From Curtobacterium flaccumfaciens pv. betae (lineage in GTDB: Bacteria; Actinomycetota; Actinomycetes; Actinomycetales; Microbacteriaceae): a stretch of 64,000 bases of DNA. Of this stretch, positions 23,307 to 32,633 are shown one piece after another. A model generated the notes under the pieces. That model made no database searches. It was not told where the DNA came from and saw only the letters and a list, made by a program, of their open reading frames with translations. Made by a program: the position numbers and the translations under genes. The stretch spans positions 1 through 64,000 of the forward strand of contig NZ_JAPJDC010000001.1 in assembly GCF_026241855.1 (NCBI RefSeq), written 5' to 3'. Position 1 is the stretch's first letter. Each line of letters starts with the position of its first letter.

Positions 23307-23858
23307 TTACCGCCGCAGCTCGAACGTCGTCGTCCCGATCGTGATGGGCGTGCCCTCTGCCACGAGGACGGGAGCGCTCACCTTCTGACCGTTGACGAAG
23401 GTGCCGTTCGTGGACTCGAGGTCGGTGAGGAGCCAGCCGTCGGCGCGGAGGTCGAGGCGGGCGTGGTTGGTCGAGGTGTAGTCGTCACGGATCACGACGT
23501 TCGACTCGCTCGAACGTCCGATCGTGATGGGGCCGCCACCCAGGGGCATCTCCATGCCCTCGCGTGCACCCTCGGTGATGACCAGGCGGGACGCGGCCGG
23601 CGAGGCGGGCCGTTGCGCACCGCCGGGTTGCCCGATCACGTCGGTGAACGCACCGCTCGAGGCGGGGCCGGGGGCCGCCGCAGCCGGGACGGTGGGGGTG
23701 CTCGGTCCGGACGGCGCCGACTTGGGATCGGTCGGTATCGTGCGGACGCGCTGGCCGAAGAGATCGCTGCGCAGGGCGAACACGATCACGAACACGAACA
23801 GCCAGAGCACCGCGAGGAATGCGAAGCGCAGGACGAGCAGGGTCAGGCCTGTGGTCAT
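23307..23858 (-). CDS. fhaB: FHA domain protein FhaB/FipA-like
   Basis: Phosphothreonine-binding adaptor of the division kinases. The 183-residue protein has an N-terminal membrane helix (about 6-28), a variable Pro/Ala-rich linker and a C-terminal FHA domain (about 100-183) with conserved GRSSESN, STNHARL and STNGTFVNG. ATG 23858 overlaps the fhaA stop (ATGA); a longer frame upstream runs through fhaA and is rejected. Confidence 0.95.
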   Translation of the reverse strand: MTTGLTLLVLRFAFLAVLWLFVFVIVFALRSDLFGQRVRTIPTDPKSAPSGPSTPTVPAAAAPGPASSGAFTDVIGQPGGAQRPASPAASRLVITEGAREGMEMPLGGGPITIGRSSESNVVIRDDYTSTNHARLDLRADGWLLTDLESTNGTFVNGQKVSAPVLVAEGTPITIGTTTFELRR

Positions 23859-24535
23859 CGAGCACCTCCGTCGTTCTCCGGGATCACCCGGAACACCATA
23901 CGGGTACGACCGATCTCGATGGTGGAGTCCGGCTCGACGATCGCCTGCTGGAAGTGCTGACCGTTCAGCTTCGAGCCGTTCGTGGAGCCGAGATCGGTGG
24001 CCTGGGCGTGCTTGCCGTCCCACAGCACTTCGACGTGCTTCCGGCTCGTCCCGGTGTCCGCGATGGTGATGTCGGCGTCGCTGCCGCGCCCGATCACCGT
24101 GCGCCCGCGGTGCAGTCGGTGTCGCTGCGAGCCGATGTCGAGCACCGGGACCCAGGCCACGTCGCGCTGCACGGTGGTGGAGTCGACCTGCAGGATGCCC
24201 GTCGAGAGCGTGCCGTCCTGCTGGAGCCGGATGGTGACCGGGCCGGAGAACGAGTAGTTCTGCGCGACGGCGTGTTGGTGCACCATCTGGGTCAGTTCGT
24301 CGATGAGCGGGCGACCGACGTCGTTCATGCGCGTGAAGTCCGGCGGTGCCAGGCGCACGGTGAACTCGTTCGGCACGAGGATGCGCTCGCGGGAGACCAC
24401 TGCAGCCTTCGTGTCGAGCTCGCGCCGCAGAGCGCTCGAGATCTCGACGGGCTGCACCCCGGAGCGGAAGGTCTTCGCGAACGCGCCGTTGACGGCGCGT
24501 TCCAACCCTCGCTCGAAGTTGTCCAGCAGGCCCAT
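23855..24535 (-). CDS. fhaA: FhaA: DUF3662 plus FHA domain protein
   Basis: In mycobacteria FhaA binds the phosphorylated MviN pseudokinase domain and regulates peptidoglycan synthesis. Here the 226-residue protein has an N-terminal DUF3662 domain (about 1-120) starting MGLLDNFERGLERAVNG and a C-terminal FHA domain (about 145-226) with GRGSDAD, SRKHVEV and STNGS. The central linker is much shorter than in M. tuberculosis. ATG 24535 follows a GGGAGA ribosome site. It is the first gene of the fhaA-fhaB-pstP-rodA-pbpA-pknA-pknB operon. Confidence 0.95.
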   Translation of the reverse strand: MGLLDNFERGLERAVNGAFAKTFRSGVQPVEISSALRRELDTKAAVVSRERILVPNEFTVRLAPPDFTRMNDVGRPLIDELTQMVHQHAVAQNYSFSGPVTIRLQQDGTLSTGILQVDSTTVQRDVAWVPVLDIGSQRHRLHRGRTVIGRGSDADITIADTGTSRKHVEVLWDGKHAQATDLGSTNGSKLNGQHFQQAIVEPDSTIEIGRTRMVFRVIPENDGGAR

Positions 24536-24584
24536 GCGTCTCCCGTGTCGTCGGTCGTCAACCACTGCATGGTAGTGGTTGGCG

Positions 24585-24611
24585 TTGACACCCGTCTGTG
24601 CGTGGTAGTGT
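24585..24611 (+). promoter_or_regulatory. Probable tRNA-Leu promoter
   Basis: TTGACA (24585-24590) and TAGTGT (24606-24611), spaced 15 bp, stand 10 bp before the tRNA. The -35 is a perfect consensus, rare in this window. Confidence 0.55.
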
Positions 24612-24621
24612 TTCGGGGCTG

Positions 24622-24708
24622 GCGCGAGTGGCGGAATTGGTAGACGCGCACGGTTCAGGTCCGTGTGCTGGAAACGGCGTGGGGGTTCAAGTCCCCCCTC
24701 GCGCACCA
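24622..24708 (+). tRNA. leuT: tRNA-Leu (anticodon CAG)
   Basis: Class II tRNA with long variable arm: acceptor GCGCGAG/CTCGCGC, anticodon stem CACGG/CCGTG with loop TTCAGGT (anticodon CAG), T arm with GTTCAAG, and encoded CCA. A tRNA-Leu next to fhaA is conserved in Actinobacteria. Confidence 0.98.
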
Positions 24709-24713
24709 GGCGA

Positions 24714-24755
24714 AAACAGGAAAGGCCCCGGAGGAATCCGGGGCCTTTCCTGTTT
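24714..24755 (+). terminator. Strong intrinsic terminator after tRNA-Leu
   Basis: A perfect 18-bp stem (24714-24731 with 24738-24755; core AAAGGCCCCGG) and a 6-nt loop, ending in a T-containing arm CCTGTTT. It sits 6 bp after the tRNA and can also end the leftward gene at 24784. Confidence 0.93.
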
Positions 24756-24783
24756 CCTCCGAGTCGTCCGCGGTTCGCGGCTG

Positions 24784-25263
24784 TCAGGCCCGGTCGGCGT
24801 CCGTCGTGTGGTCGGCATCCGGCCGGGAGGCACGGCCCGGCCCCGACACGCCGGTTCCGTCGAACCCGTGGTCGGCTCTCCGTCCTTGCTGCGAGGCGAA
24901 GAACGGGCGCGCGCTGGGCAGGAAGAGCAGGACCGCGGCGACGACCGACAGCGCGATCGTCAGGACCGCGAGTTCGCCGCCGGTGAGGCTCAGGACCGCG
25001 CGGAAGGCCGCGACGACGACGAGCACGATGCGCGCGACGCGGGAGCCTCCGGCCATCCGGAACACCGCCCACGTCACCAGGGCCCAGAGCGCCAGGGCGA
25101 CGATCCCGGCGAGGACCGGTGCCTGGCCGACCGCGGCGTCCGTCGCGAAGAACTGGAGCACGGTGGCGACGACGCAGGCTGCCACCCACACCAGCCACAG
25201 CACGAAGGACACGGTGACCACCTGCGGCCGGTCCGGTCGTCGGAGGATGAACGTCCTGGTCAT
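24784..25263 (-). CDS. Hypothetical four-helix membrane protein
   Basis: A 159-residue protein with four hydrophobic segments (about 17-40, 48-70, 76-94 and 97-117) and a charged, His/Asp-rich cytoplasmic-type tail of about 40 residues. No named family recognised. The start at 25263 gives MTRTFILRRPDRP; GGCGGT-like bases precede it but no strong ribosome site. It is divergent from the Nudix gene with a 90-bp gap. Confidence 0.75.
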   Translation of the reverse strand: MTRTFILRRPDRPQVVTVSFVLWLVWVAACVVATVLQFFATDAAVGQAPVLAGIVALALWALVTWAVFRMAGGSRVARIVLVVVAAFRAVLSLTGGELAVLTIALSVVAAVLLFLPSARPFFASQQGRRADHGFDGTGVSGPGRASRPDADHTTDADRA

Positions 25264-25353
25264 GCTGCACCGCCCTCTGCCGCTCCCTGGTGCGGCACGT
25301 CGAGCGTACCGAGCGGACGGAGACCTGCCGAGGTGCCCCGCTACGGTGACCGG

Positions 25354-26040
25354 GTGACCGACGAACGCACGACCGCCCCTCGTCCCGGTGTCGACGTCCC
25401 CGACGACCGCGGTCGCATCGGACTCGACGCGGTGGGCCGTGCCCTCGACCGCAACCCCGACGTCGTCGTGCAGGACGTCGAGGTGGTGTCGAACGGCTGG
25501 CACGTGCTCCGCCGCACGACCCTCGACGTCCGGCGCCGTGACGGTCGGTGGGACCGGCAGCAGCGCGAGACCTACGACCGCGGCAACGGTGCGACGGTCC
25601 TCCCGTACGACGCCGAGCGCGGCACCGTCCTGCTCACGCGGCAGTTCCGGTGGCCGGCGTACGTGAACGGACACCCGGACGGCATGTTGATCGAGGCCGC
25701 GGCGGGACTGCTCGACGAGGACGACCCCGAGACCGCGGTGCGGCGTGAAGCGGTCGAGGAGCTCGGCATCCGGCTCGGTGCGCTCGAGCACCTGGGCGAC
25801 GTGTTCATGAGCCCCGGTTCGGTCACCGAGCGGGTGCACTTCTCCCTCGGCGCGTACACCCCGGCCGACCGGGTCGAGGCCGGTGGTGGCGTGGAGGACG
25901 AGGGCGAGGACATCGAGGTGCTCGAGGTGCAGCTCGACGAGGCGCTCGCGATGGTGGCGGACGGTCGGATCGCCGACGGCAAGACGATCATGCTGCTGCA
26001 GTGGGTGGCGCTGCGGCGGGTGTCACCCCGACAGGGCTGA
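25354..26040 (+). CDS. nudK: Nudix hydrolase, NudK-like
   Basis: Nudix enzymes cleave nucleoside diphosphates linked to X. The Nudix box AAGLLDEDDPETAVRREAVE plus ELGI has one residue fewer between the Gly and RE than ADP-ribose pyrophosphatases, matching the spacing in E. coli NudK (GDP-mannose hydrolase); the N-terminal NGWHVLRR segment also resembles NudK. I start at GTG 25354 (228 aa): TACGGT (25342-25347) ends 6 nt before it and there is no ribosome site, so it is probably leaderless. It converges on the next gene with an 18-bp overlap. Confidence 0.85.
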   Translation: MTDERTTAPRPGVDVPDDRGRIGLDAVGRALDRNPDVVVQDVEVVSNGWHVLRRTTLDVRRRDGRWDRQQRETYDRGNGATVLPYDAERGTVLLTRQFRWPAYVNGHPDGMLIEAAAGLLDEDDPETAVRREAVEELGIRLGALEHLGDVFMSPGSVTERVHFSLGAYTPADRVEAGGGVEDEGEDIEVLEVQLDEALAMVADGRIADGKTIMLLQWVALRRVSPRQG

Positions 26041-26640
26041 CCCGTCCAGGCCCACCGCTCGCGCGATCGTCGTGCGGACCAGGCCCTCGCGGGTCGGGCG
26101 GTCGAGGTAGTCGACCAGGGCGTACCCGTTGGTGGCGTCGACGAGCGCGAAGAGCAGGCGTCCGACGCCGTCCGGGTCGTCGGTGTGCAGCACCTCCGCG
26201 CGCACCCCGTCGACGACGACCGTGGTCGCGAGGAGCTGCCAGTCGTCCATGACGTCCCGTGCCGCAGTCGCCAGTGCCGCGTTCGTGCGGCCGATGCTCC
26301 ACGCGTCGGCCCACAGGGTGGCGACGTCGTCGCGGGCGGGATCGGCGATGCAGTCGAGCAGGGCGCGGAGGCCGGAGACGGGGCCGGGCGCAGCTGCGAC
26401 GATCGCGCGGACCTCGGCGACCTCGGCCACCGCGACGGTGCGGAACGTCTCGCCGACCAGGTCCTCCATGCTCGGGCGGTAGTGGGCGACGAGCGAGGGC
26501 GCGACCCCGATCACGGCGGCGACCCCGCGGAGCGTCACCGCCGCGAGGCCCTCGGCACGCGCCAGGTCGACGGCGGCCGCCGTGATCTGGGCTTCGCGTT
26601 CGGCCGGGCTCAGGCGCCGGCGGGCCGGTGTCGACGGCAT
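26023..26640 (-). CDS. TetR family transcriptional regulator
   Basis: DNA-binding repressor with the TetR helix-turn-helix near residues 20-60 (VTLRGVAAVIGVAPSLVAHY) and an all-helical ligand domain; the C-terminal part resembles BetI/RutR-type TetR_C. The start at 26640 (205 aa) is preferred over an ATG 8 codons upstream because TACGGT on the minus strand (26647-26652) ends exactly 6 nt before it, a leaderless arrangement. No neighbour identifies the target. Confidence 0.88.
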   Translation of the reverse strand: MPSTPARRRLSPAEREAQITAAAVDLARAEGLAAVTLRGVAAVIGVAPSLVAHYRPSMEDLVGETFRTVAVAEVAEVRAIVAAAPGPVSGLRALLDCIADPARDDVATLWADAWSIGRTNAALATAARDVMDDWQLLATTVVVDGVRAEVLHTDDPDGVGRLLFALVDATNGYALVDYLDRPTREGLVRTTIARAVGLDGSALSG

Positions 26641-26660
26641 CGTCCCACCGTATCCGCGCG

Positions 26661-28196
26661 TCACGCGCCCTCGACCACGAAGGCTGCCCAGAGGTCGGCC
26701 CGGGTCGAGAAGACGGAGAGGTCACGGTCGAGGAGCCGACCGGCGTGCTCCACCCGGGCGCGGGCGGTGTGCCGGTGGATGCCGAGGACCCGTGCGGTGC
26801 GGTCGTACTCGCAGTTCTCCTGCAGCCAGGTCCGGACGGTGCCCGTGAGCTCGGTGCCGGCCGTGCGGTCGTGGTCGAGCAGCGGGGCGAGGAACGCGCG
26901 GGCGACGGCACCGGCGTCCACGTCGACGTGGGCGAGGTGGGCGAGCACCCCCTCTCGGGCGAGGTCGCCGAACTCGGTGGTGCCCGGGCGTCCTTCACGG
27001 CGTCGGTCGAGCGCCTGCACGGCCTCGGTGCGGGCGCGTCCGAACGACCGGTACGCGGCGCCGTCGGACAGGCCGGCGCGCAGGTCGAAGCGGTCGACGA
27101 GTTCACCGACGATCCCGGTGTCGTCCGCGTTCACGCAGAGGAACAGGGCGTCGTCGACCGCGAAGAACAGGTGCCCCGGACGGTCCTGCACCCACAGTTC
27201 GAGCAGGTCCACCACGGTGTCGAGGTCGTGGTCGGGGACGTCGACGGCCGCGATCCGGACGGGTTCGGCGGGCAGCGGCCCCCACACCTCGCGTGACGTC
27301 GCCTGCACCACCTCGGGTTCGCCGACGGACAGCATCGTGAGGAGTCCGGTGCGCAGGAGTCCGCGGGCACGGGCGAGCTCGCGGTTCTGCTGCAGGGCGA
27401 GGCTGGCCAGGGCGATCACGGCCGTGACGACCTCGCGTCCGGCCCGGTCGAGGGCTCCGCCGTTCGCGATCGCGAGCACGCCGCTCAGGTGCCCGCCGCT
27501 GCCGAGCGTCTGCAGGGTGTACCCGACGCCCCGGTCCGTGGCGACCGGCAGGCTCGCCCGCTGCCCGGAGCGCAGCAGCCGCAGCGCCTCGGTCCGCAGG
27601 AGGTCGAGGTCGGCAGCGGGCAGCCCGTCGGCGGGGTGTCCGCGGTCGAGCCGCCCGGAGACGTCGAACAGGCCGACCCACCCGTCGAGCTGCCGGGACA
27701 GCTCGGCGATGGTCGCGCCGAGTCCGTCCGGTCGCATCGCGGCGAGCGAGATGGCCCGTTGCGCCGCGAGGGCCCAGGCACCGCGTGCGTTGGCGTCCCG
27801 CGCGACCGCTTCGGCGTTGGCCTGCGCGACCGCGATGAAGGAGGTCTCGTAGGGCACCTCGAACAGCGGCAGTCCGTTCCGGGTGCAGGCGGCGACCAGG
27901 GCGTCGGGGGTGCCGGCCCGGACCACCTCGGTGCCGAACCCGAGCGCCACGACGCCGCCGTCCACGAGCCGCCGGACGTAGGCCTCGGCGACGTCGTCGC
28001 GCACCTCGGCCTCGGCACCGAACTGGGTGCCGGTCGTGAGCAGTCCCTGTCCCTCGGTGAGGAACGGGGTCGGGTCCTCGAGATCCGAGCTGTGCAGCCA
28101 GGACAGCGGGGCATCGAGGGCGTGCTCGTCCGCGTCGGTGAGCGGGCGCAGGTGGAGTTCACGCCGGTGCAGCAGGGAGCGCAGCGTTGCGGGCAT
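26661..28196 (-). CDS. PucR family transcriptional regulator
   Basis: PucR-type activators control purine, GABA and other nitrogen-compound catabolism. The 511-residue protein has the N-terminal PucR domain (about 5-125), a middle GGDEF-like CdaR region and the C-terminal PucR helix-turn-helix (about 450-505, with ENCEYDRTARVLGIHRHTAR). It is divergent from gabT with 92 bp between starts, so it is the likely regulator of the putrescine/GABA genes. TAGGGT (minus strand, 28203-28208) ends 6 nt before its ATG, indicating a leaderless mRNA. Confidence 0.93.
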   Translation of the reverse strand: MPATLRSLLHRRELHLRPLTDADEHALDAPLSWLHSSDLEDPTPFLTEGQGLLTTGTQFGAEAEVRDDVAEAYVRRLVDGGVVALGFGTEVVRAGTPDALVAACTRNGLPLFEVPYETSFIAVAQANAEAVARDANARGAWALAAQRAISLAAMRPDGLGATIAELSRQLDGWVGLFDVSGRLDRGHPADGLPAADLDLLRTEALRLLRSGQRASLPVATDRGVGYTLQTLGSGGHLSGVLAIANGGALDRAGREVVTAVIALASLALQQNRELARARGLLRTGLLTMLSVGEPEVVQATSREVWGPLPAEPVRIAAVDVPDHDLDTVVDLLELWVQDRPGHLFFAVDDALFLCVNADDTGIVGELVDRFDLRAGLSDGAAYRSFGRARTEAVQALDRRREGRPGTTEFGDLAREGVLAHLAHVDVDAGAVARAFLAPLLDHDRTAGTELTGTVRTWLQENCEYDRTARVLGIHRHTARARVEHAGRLLDRDLSVFSTRADLWAAFVVEGA

Positions 28197-28288
28197 GGGG
28201 TCACCCTATCCATCGGGTCGATCTGGCCGGGGGCCGATGTACGCCGTGGACAGTACGAGTGCGCGGTGGTGGCTCCTACCATCGCGGC

Positions 28289-29650
28289 ATGTCCTCCACC
28301 GCAGCGTCCGCGACCCGAGCGACCACCGGCGGCCCCTCGCTGCCCCAGGAGCGACGGCTCGTCACCGCCGTCCCCGGCCCGCGATCGCAGGAGCTGCTCG
28401 CCCGGAAGGCCGGTGCCGTCGCGGCCGGGGTCGGCGTCGCCGTGCCCATCGCCGTCGTCGCGGCCGGTGGCGGCGTCGTGGTCGACGCCGACGGCAACTC
28501 GTTCGTCGACCTCGGGTCCGGGATCGCCGTGACGTCGGTCGGCAACGCCCACCCCGGCGTGGTCGCTGCGGTCACCGAGCAGGTCGCCGCCTTCACGCAC
28601 ACGTGCTTCACCATCGCCGCCTACGACGGGTACGTCGCCGTCGCCGAGGCACTCAACCGTCTGACCCCCGGCGACCACGAGAAGCGGACGGCGCTGTTCA
28701 ACTCCGGGGCCGAGGCCGTCGAGAACGCCGTCAAGATCGCCCGGAAGCACACCGGTCGGCAGGCCGTCGTCGTCTTCGACCACGCCTACCACGGCCGCAC
28801 GAACCTGACGATGGCGCTGACCGCGAAGAACCAGCCCTACAAGAACGGCTTCGGACCGTTCGCACCCGAGGTCTACCGCGTCCCGATGTCGTACCCGTTC
28901 CACGACGGGCTGTCGGGGCCCGAGGCGGCGAAGCGTGCGATCAGCCAGATCGAGAAGCAGGTCGGGGCTCTGAACACCGCCGCGGTCCTGATCGAACCGA
29001 TCCAGGGCGAGGGCGGCTTCGTCGTCCCGGCACCGGGTTTCCTCACCGCACTGTCCGAGTGGGCCACCGCCAACGGCGTCGTGTTCATCGCCGACGAGGT
29101 GCAGACCGGGTTCGCCCGCACCGGCGCGATGTTCGCCAGCGAGCACGAGGGGATCGTGCCCGACGTCGTCACGACCGCGAAGGGCATGGCCGGCGGACTC
29201 CCGCTGTCCGGTGTGACCGGGCGTGCGGCGATCATGGACTCCGCCCACGTCGGCGGCCTCGGCGGGACGTACGGCGGCAACCCGATCGCCTGCGCCGCAG
29301 CCCTCGCGGCCATCGACGCCTTCGAGCACGACGGACTCGTCGAGCGCGCCGGGGCGATCGGCACGGTCCTGCTCGACGCCCTGCGCAGCGCGCAGGCCGA
29401 CGACCCCCGCATCGGCGACGTCCGCGGCCGCGGTGCGATGGTCGCGATGGAGCTCGTCGACCCCGCCACCGGTGATCCCGACCCCGGGCTCACCGGACGG
29501 GTGGTGCAGCACGCGTTCGAGCACGGCGTCATCGCCCTCACGGCCGGCACGTACGGCAACGTCGTGCGCTTCCTGCCGCCGCTGTCGATCGACGACGACC
29601 TGCTCCGCGACGGCCTGACCGTCGTCCTCGACGGGCTGGCCGCGTCGTGA
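28289..29650 (+). CDS. gabT: 4-aminobutyrate transaminase
   Basis: PLP enzyme that transfers the amino group of GABA to 2-oxoglutarate, giving succinate semialdehyde and glutamate. Class III aminotransferase features: FNSGAEAVENAVKIAR, AYHGRTNLTMALTAK, EPIQGEGGF, DEVQTGFARTG and the PLP-lysine K298 in TAKGMAGGLP. ATG 28289 gives 453 aa; TACCAT (28277-28282) ends 6 nt upstream and there is no ribosome site. The stop overlaps the next start (GTGA), so gabT and the dehydrogenase are coupled. Confidence 0.96.
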   Translation: MSSTAASATRATTGGPSLPQERRLVTAVPGPRSQELLARKAGAVAAGVGVAVPIAVVAAGGGVVVDADGNSFVDLGSGIAVTSVGNAHPGVVAAVTEQVAAFTHTCFTIAAYDGYVAVAEALNRLTPGDHEKRTALFNSGAEAVENAVKIARKHTGRQAVVVFDHAYHGRTNLTMALTAKNQPYKNGFGPFAPEVYRVPMSYPFHDGLSGPEAAKRAISQIEKQVGALNTAAVLIEPIQGEGGFVVPAPGFLTALSEWATANGVVFIADEVQTGFARTGAMFASEHEGIVPDVVTTAKGMAGGLPLSGVTGRAAIMDSAHVGGLGGTYGGNPIACAAALAAIDAFEHDGLVERAGAIGTVLLDALRSAQADDPRIGDVRGRGAMVAMELVDPATGDPDPGLTGRVVQHAFEHGVIALTAGTYGNVVRFLPPLSIDDDLLRDGLTVVLDGLAAS

Positions 29651-31206
29651 GCGCGACGATCCCCGCCACAGCGTGGCCCAGCGTCCCCGACGCCACCGGA
29701 CCAGCCGCCGAACAGGCGGTGCTCGACCGCGTCCCCACGGGCCTCCTGGTCGACGGTGTCTGGCAGCCGGCGGTCGACGGCGGTACCTTCGCCGTCGTCG
29801 ACCCTGCGACCGGCGAAACACTCCTGCACATCGCCGACGCCTCGCCCGAGGACGGCCGGAAGGCGCTGGACGCCGCCGTCGCCGCACGGCACGGCTGGGC
29901 GACCACGCCCCCGCGGCAGCGCGCCGAGGTGCTGCGCCGCGCCTTCGACCTGCTGCAGGAGCGACGCGAGGAGTTCGCGCTCCTGATGACGCTGGAGATG
30001 GGCAAGCCCCTGGCCGAGGCCCGCGGCGAGGTCGCGTACGGCGGCGAGTTCCTCCGCTGGTTCTCGGAGGAAGCGGTCCGGATCGGTGGTTCGTACAGCA
30101 CCAACCCCGAGGGGACCGGCCGTGCCACCGTCTCGCACAAGCCCGTCGGACCCGCGTTCCTGATCACACCGTGGAACTTCCCGCTGGCGATGGCGACCCG
30201 CAAGATCGCACCGGCGCTCGCCGCAGGCTGCACCGTCGTCGTGAAGCCGGCCGAACTGACGCCGCTGACCACCCTGCTGTTCGCCGACCTGCTCGTCGAG
30301 GCGGGTGTGCCCGCCGGCGTCGTCAACGTCGTCCCGACCACCCGGGCCGCCGACGTCTCCGCACCCGTGATCGCCGACCGCCGCCTGCGCAAGCTGTCCT
30401 TCACGGGTTCCACGGCGGTCGGACGCACACTGCTCGGCCAGGCGGCACAGAACGTGCTCCGGACGAGCATGGAACTCGGCGGCAACGCCCCGTTCCTGGT
30501 GTTCGCCGACGCCGACCTCGACCTGGCGGTGGAGGGCGCGCTCGCCGCGAAGTTCCGGAACACCGGCCAGGCCTGCACCGCCGCGAACCGGTTCCTGGTG
30601 CACGAGGACGTCGCCGACGAGTTCACCCGCCGGGTCACCGAGCGGGTCGCCGCGATGCGGGTCGGCCGGGGGACCGAGGACGGCGTGGCCATCGGGCCGC
30701 TCATCGACGCCCGAGCCGTGGACAAGGCGCACCGCCTGGTCACCGACGCGGTCGAGCGCGGGGCGACGCTCCGGACCGGCGGACACCCGGTCGACGGGCC
30801 CGGCACCTTCTACGCACCGACCGTCCTGACCGACGTGCGACCCGGCAGCGCGATCCTCGACGACGAGATCTTCGGGCCGGTGCTCGCGATCCGCACGTTC
30901 CGCTCCGAGGACGAGGCCGTGGCCGCCGCGAACGACACCGAGTACGGTCTGGTCGGCTACGCGTTCACCGAGGACCCGGCACGCGGGCAGCGCCTGATGG
31001 AGCGGCTCGAGACCGGCATGCTGGGGCTGAACACCGGGGTCGTGTCGAACGCCTCGGCCCCGTTCGGCGGCGTGAAGCAGTCCGGCCTCGGTCGCGAGGG
31101 CGGCGGCGAGGGCATCGCCGAGTACCTCGAGACCATGTACACGCTCACCCCGGACCCGTTCCGGCACACCGACAGCACCACGACCGCACAGGGAGCAGCT
31201 CGATGA
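29647..31206 (+). CDS. gabD: NAD(P)-dependent succinate-semialdehyde dehydrogenase
   Basis: Oxidises succinate semialdehyde to succinate, completing GABA breakdown. Aldehyde dehydrogenase fold at 519 aa, with catalytic Glu276 in MELGGN and nucleophile Cys310 in GQACTAANRF, plus FTGSTAVGR. The N-terminal 30 residues exceed most GabD proteins. Coupled by 4-bp overlaps to gabT before and to the amine oxidase after it. Substrate assignment rests on similarity to GabD and on context. Confidence 0.94.
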   Translation: MSATIPATAWPSVPDATGPAAEQAVLDRVPTGLLVDGVWQPAVDGGTFAVVDPATGETLLHIADASPEDGRKALDAAVAARHGWATTPPRQRAEVLRRAFDLLQERREEFALLMTLEMGKPLAEARGEVAYGGEFLRWFSEEAVRIGGSYSTNPEGTGRATVSHKPVGPAFLITPWNFPLAMATRKIAPALAAGCTVVVKPAELTPLTTLLFADLLVEAGVPAGVVNVVPTTRAADVSAPVIADRRLRKLSFTGSTAVGRTLLGQAAQNVLRTSMELGGNAPFLVFADADLDLAVEGALAAKFRNTGQACTAANRFLVHEDVADEFTRRVTERVAAMRVGRGTEDGVAIGPLIDARAVDKAHRLVTDAVERGATLRTGGHPVDGPGTFYAPTVLTDVRPGSAILDDEIFGPVLAIRTFRSEDEAVAAANDTEYGLVGYAFTEDPARGQRLMERLETGMLGLNTGVVSNASAPFGGVKQSGLGREGGGEGIAEYLETMYTLTPDPFRHTDSTTTAQGAAR

Positions 31207-32573
31207 TCGAGAAGGACGTCGTCGTCATCGGAGCCGGTGTCGCCGGTCTCACCGCCGCGAACCGCCTGCGGGCCGCCGGCCTGCGGGTCGCCGTGCTCGA
31301 GGCCCGCGACCGCGTGGGGGGCCGCACCTGGACGAACGACATCGACGGGGTGACCCTGGAGATCGGCGGGCAGTGGGTCTCGCCCGACCAGACCGCACTG
31401 CTCGAGACCCTCGACGAGCTCGGCCTGCAGACCTACGACCGGTACCGCGAGGGCTCCAGCGTCTACATCGACGCCGACGGCACCCGGACCGAGTACACCG
31501 GCGACATCTTCCCCCTGCCCGAGGCCACGGCGAACGAGATCGAACGGCTCGTCGCCGTCGTCGACGAGTACGTCGCGAAGGTCGACCCGGCCCGCCCCTG
31601 GGAGACCCCGGACGCGGCCGCCCTCGACGAGGTCTCGTTCCGCGCCTGGCTGCACGACCTCAGCCCGGACCGGGTCGCGACCGACAACGTCGAGCTGTTC
31701 ATCGCCGGCGCGATGCTCACGAAGCCCGCGCACGCGTTCTCGGCGCTGCAGGCCCTGCTGATGGCGGCGTCCGCCGGGAGCTTCACCAACCTGGTCGACG
31801 CCGACTTCATCCTCGACAAGCGGGTCGTCGGCGGCATGCAGCAGGTGTCCGAGCGGCTCGCCGAGCGCCTCGGCGACGACGTGCACCTGAACGCTCCGGT
31901 CCGGACGCTGCGGTGGGGCGACGACGGGGTCGTCGCGCTCGCCGACGGCGGGATCGAGGTGCACGCCCGACAGGCCCTCGTCGCGGTGCCGCCGCCCCTG
32001 TACTCGCGGATCTCGTACGAGCCGCCGCTGCCCCGACGCCAGCACCAGCTGCACCAGCACCTGTCGATGGGCTTCGTGATCAAGGTGCACGCCGTCTACG
32101 ACCGTCCCTTCTGGCGTGCGGCGGGCCTGTCCGGCACCGCGTTCAGCCCGTACGAGGTCGTGCACGAGGCGTACGACAACACCTCGCACGGTTCGGAGCA
32201 GGGGACCCTGGTCGGGTTCGTCTCCGACCAGCACGCCGACGACCTGTTCGCGCTGTCGACCGAGGAACGCCGGGCCCGGGTGCTCGCCTCGCTGGCGCAC
32301 TACTACGGCGACGAGGCCCTGTCGCCCGTCGTCTACTACGAGAGCGACTGGGGCACCGAGGAGTGGACGCGCGGCGCCTACGCGGCGAGCTTCGACCTGG
32401 GCGGGCTCGTCCGCTACGGCGCCGACCAGCGCGCCGCGGTCGGTCCGATCCGGTTCGCCTCGAGCGACCTGGCCGGGCAGGGCTACCAGCACGTCGACGG
32501 TGCCGTGCGGATCGGGCGCGAGGTCGCCGAGGAGATCCTGGCGGTCGTTCCACAGCCCACTGCGGCACGGTAA
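31203..32573 (+). CDS. Flavin amine oxidase, putrescine-oxidase-like
   Basis: FAD enzyme that oxidatively deaminates an amine; with gabT and gabD beside it, putrescine to 4-aminobutanal is the best reading. The 456-residue protein has the N-terminal dinucleotide motif VVVIGAGVAGLTAA (G10, G12, G15), ARDRVGGRTWT, EIGGQWVSP, and the C-terminal FAD-contact segment DLAGQGYQHVDGAVRIG. This resembles Rhodococcus/Micrococcus putrescine oxidase and tyramine-type monoamine oxidases; a monoamine substrate cannot be excluded. ATG overlaps the gabD stop by 4 bp. Confidence 0.92.
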   Translation: MIEKDVVVIGAGVAGLTAANRLRAAGLRVAVLEARDRVGGRTWTNDIDGVTLEIGGQWVSPDQTALLETLDELGLQTYDRYREGSSVYIDADGTRTEYTGDIFPLPEATANEIERLVAVVDEYVAKVDPARPWETPDAAALDEVSFRAWLHDLSPDRVATDNVELFIAGAMLTKPAHAFSALQALLMAASAGSFTNLVDADFILDKRVVGGMQQVSERLAERLGDDVHLNAPVRTLRWGDDGVVALADGGIEVHARQALVAVPPPLYSRISYEPPLPRRQHQLHQHLSMGFVIKVHAVYDRPFWRAAGLSGTAFSPYEVVHEAYDNTSHGSEQGTLVGFVSDQHADDLFALSTEERRARVLASLAHYYGDEALSPVVYYESDWGTEEWTRGAYAASFDLGGLVRYGADQRAAVGPIRFASSDLAGQGYQHVDGAVRIGREVAEEILAVVPQPTAAR

Positions 32574-32633
32574 TCACCTGGGCCGGTTACGGCTGGGTGC
32601 CCCGTCCAGGCGCCGACGCGTACCGTCCGGGCC

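Noticed and set aside
27485..31167. Very long minus-strand frames (800 and 764 codons) opposite PucR/gabT/gabD
   Set aside because: They mirror the codon pattern of the sense genes and show no motif or start signal.
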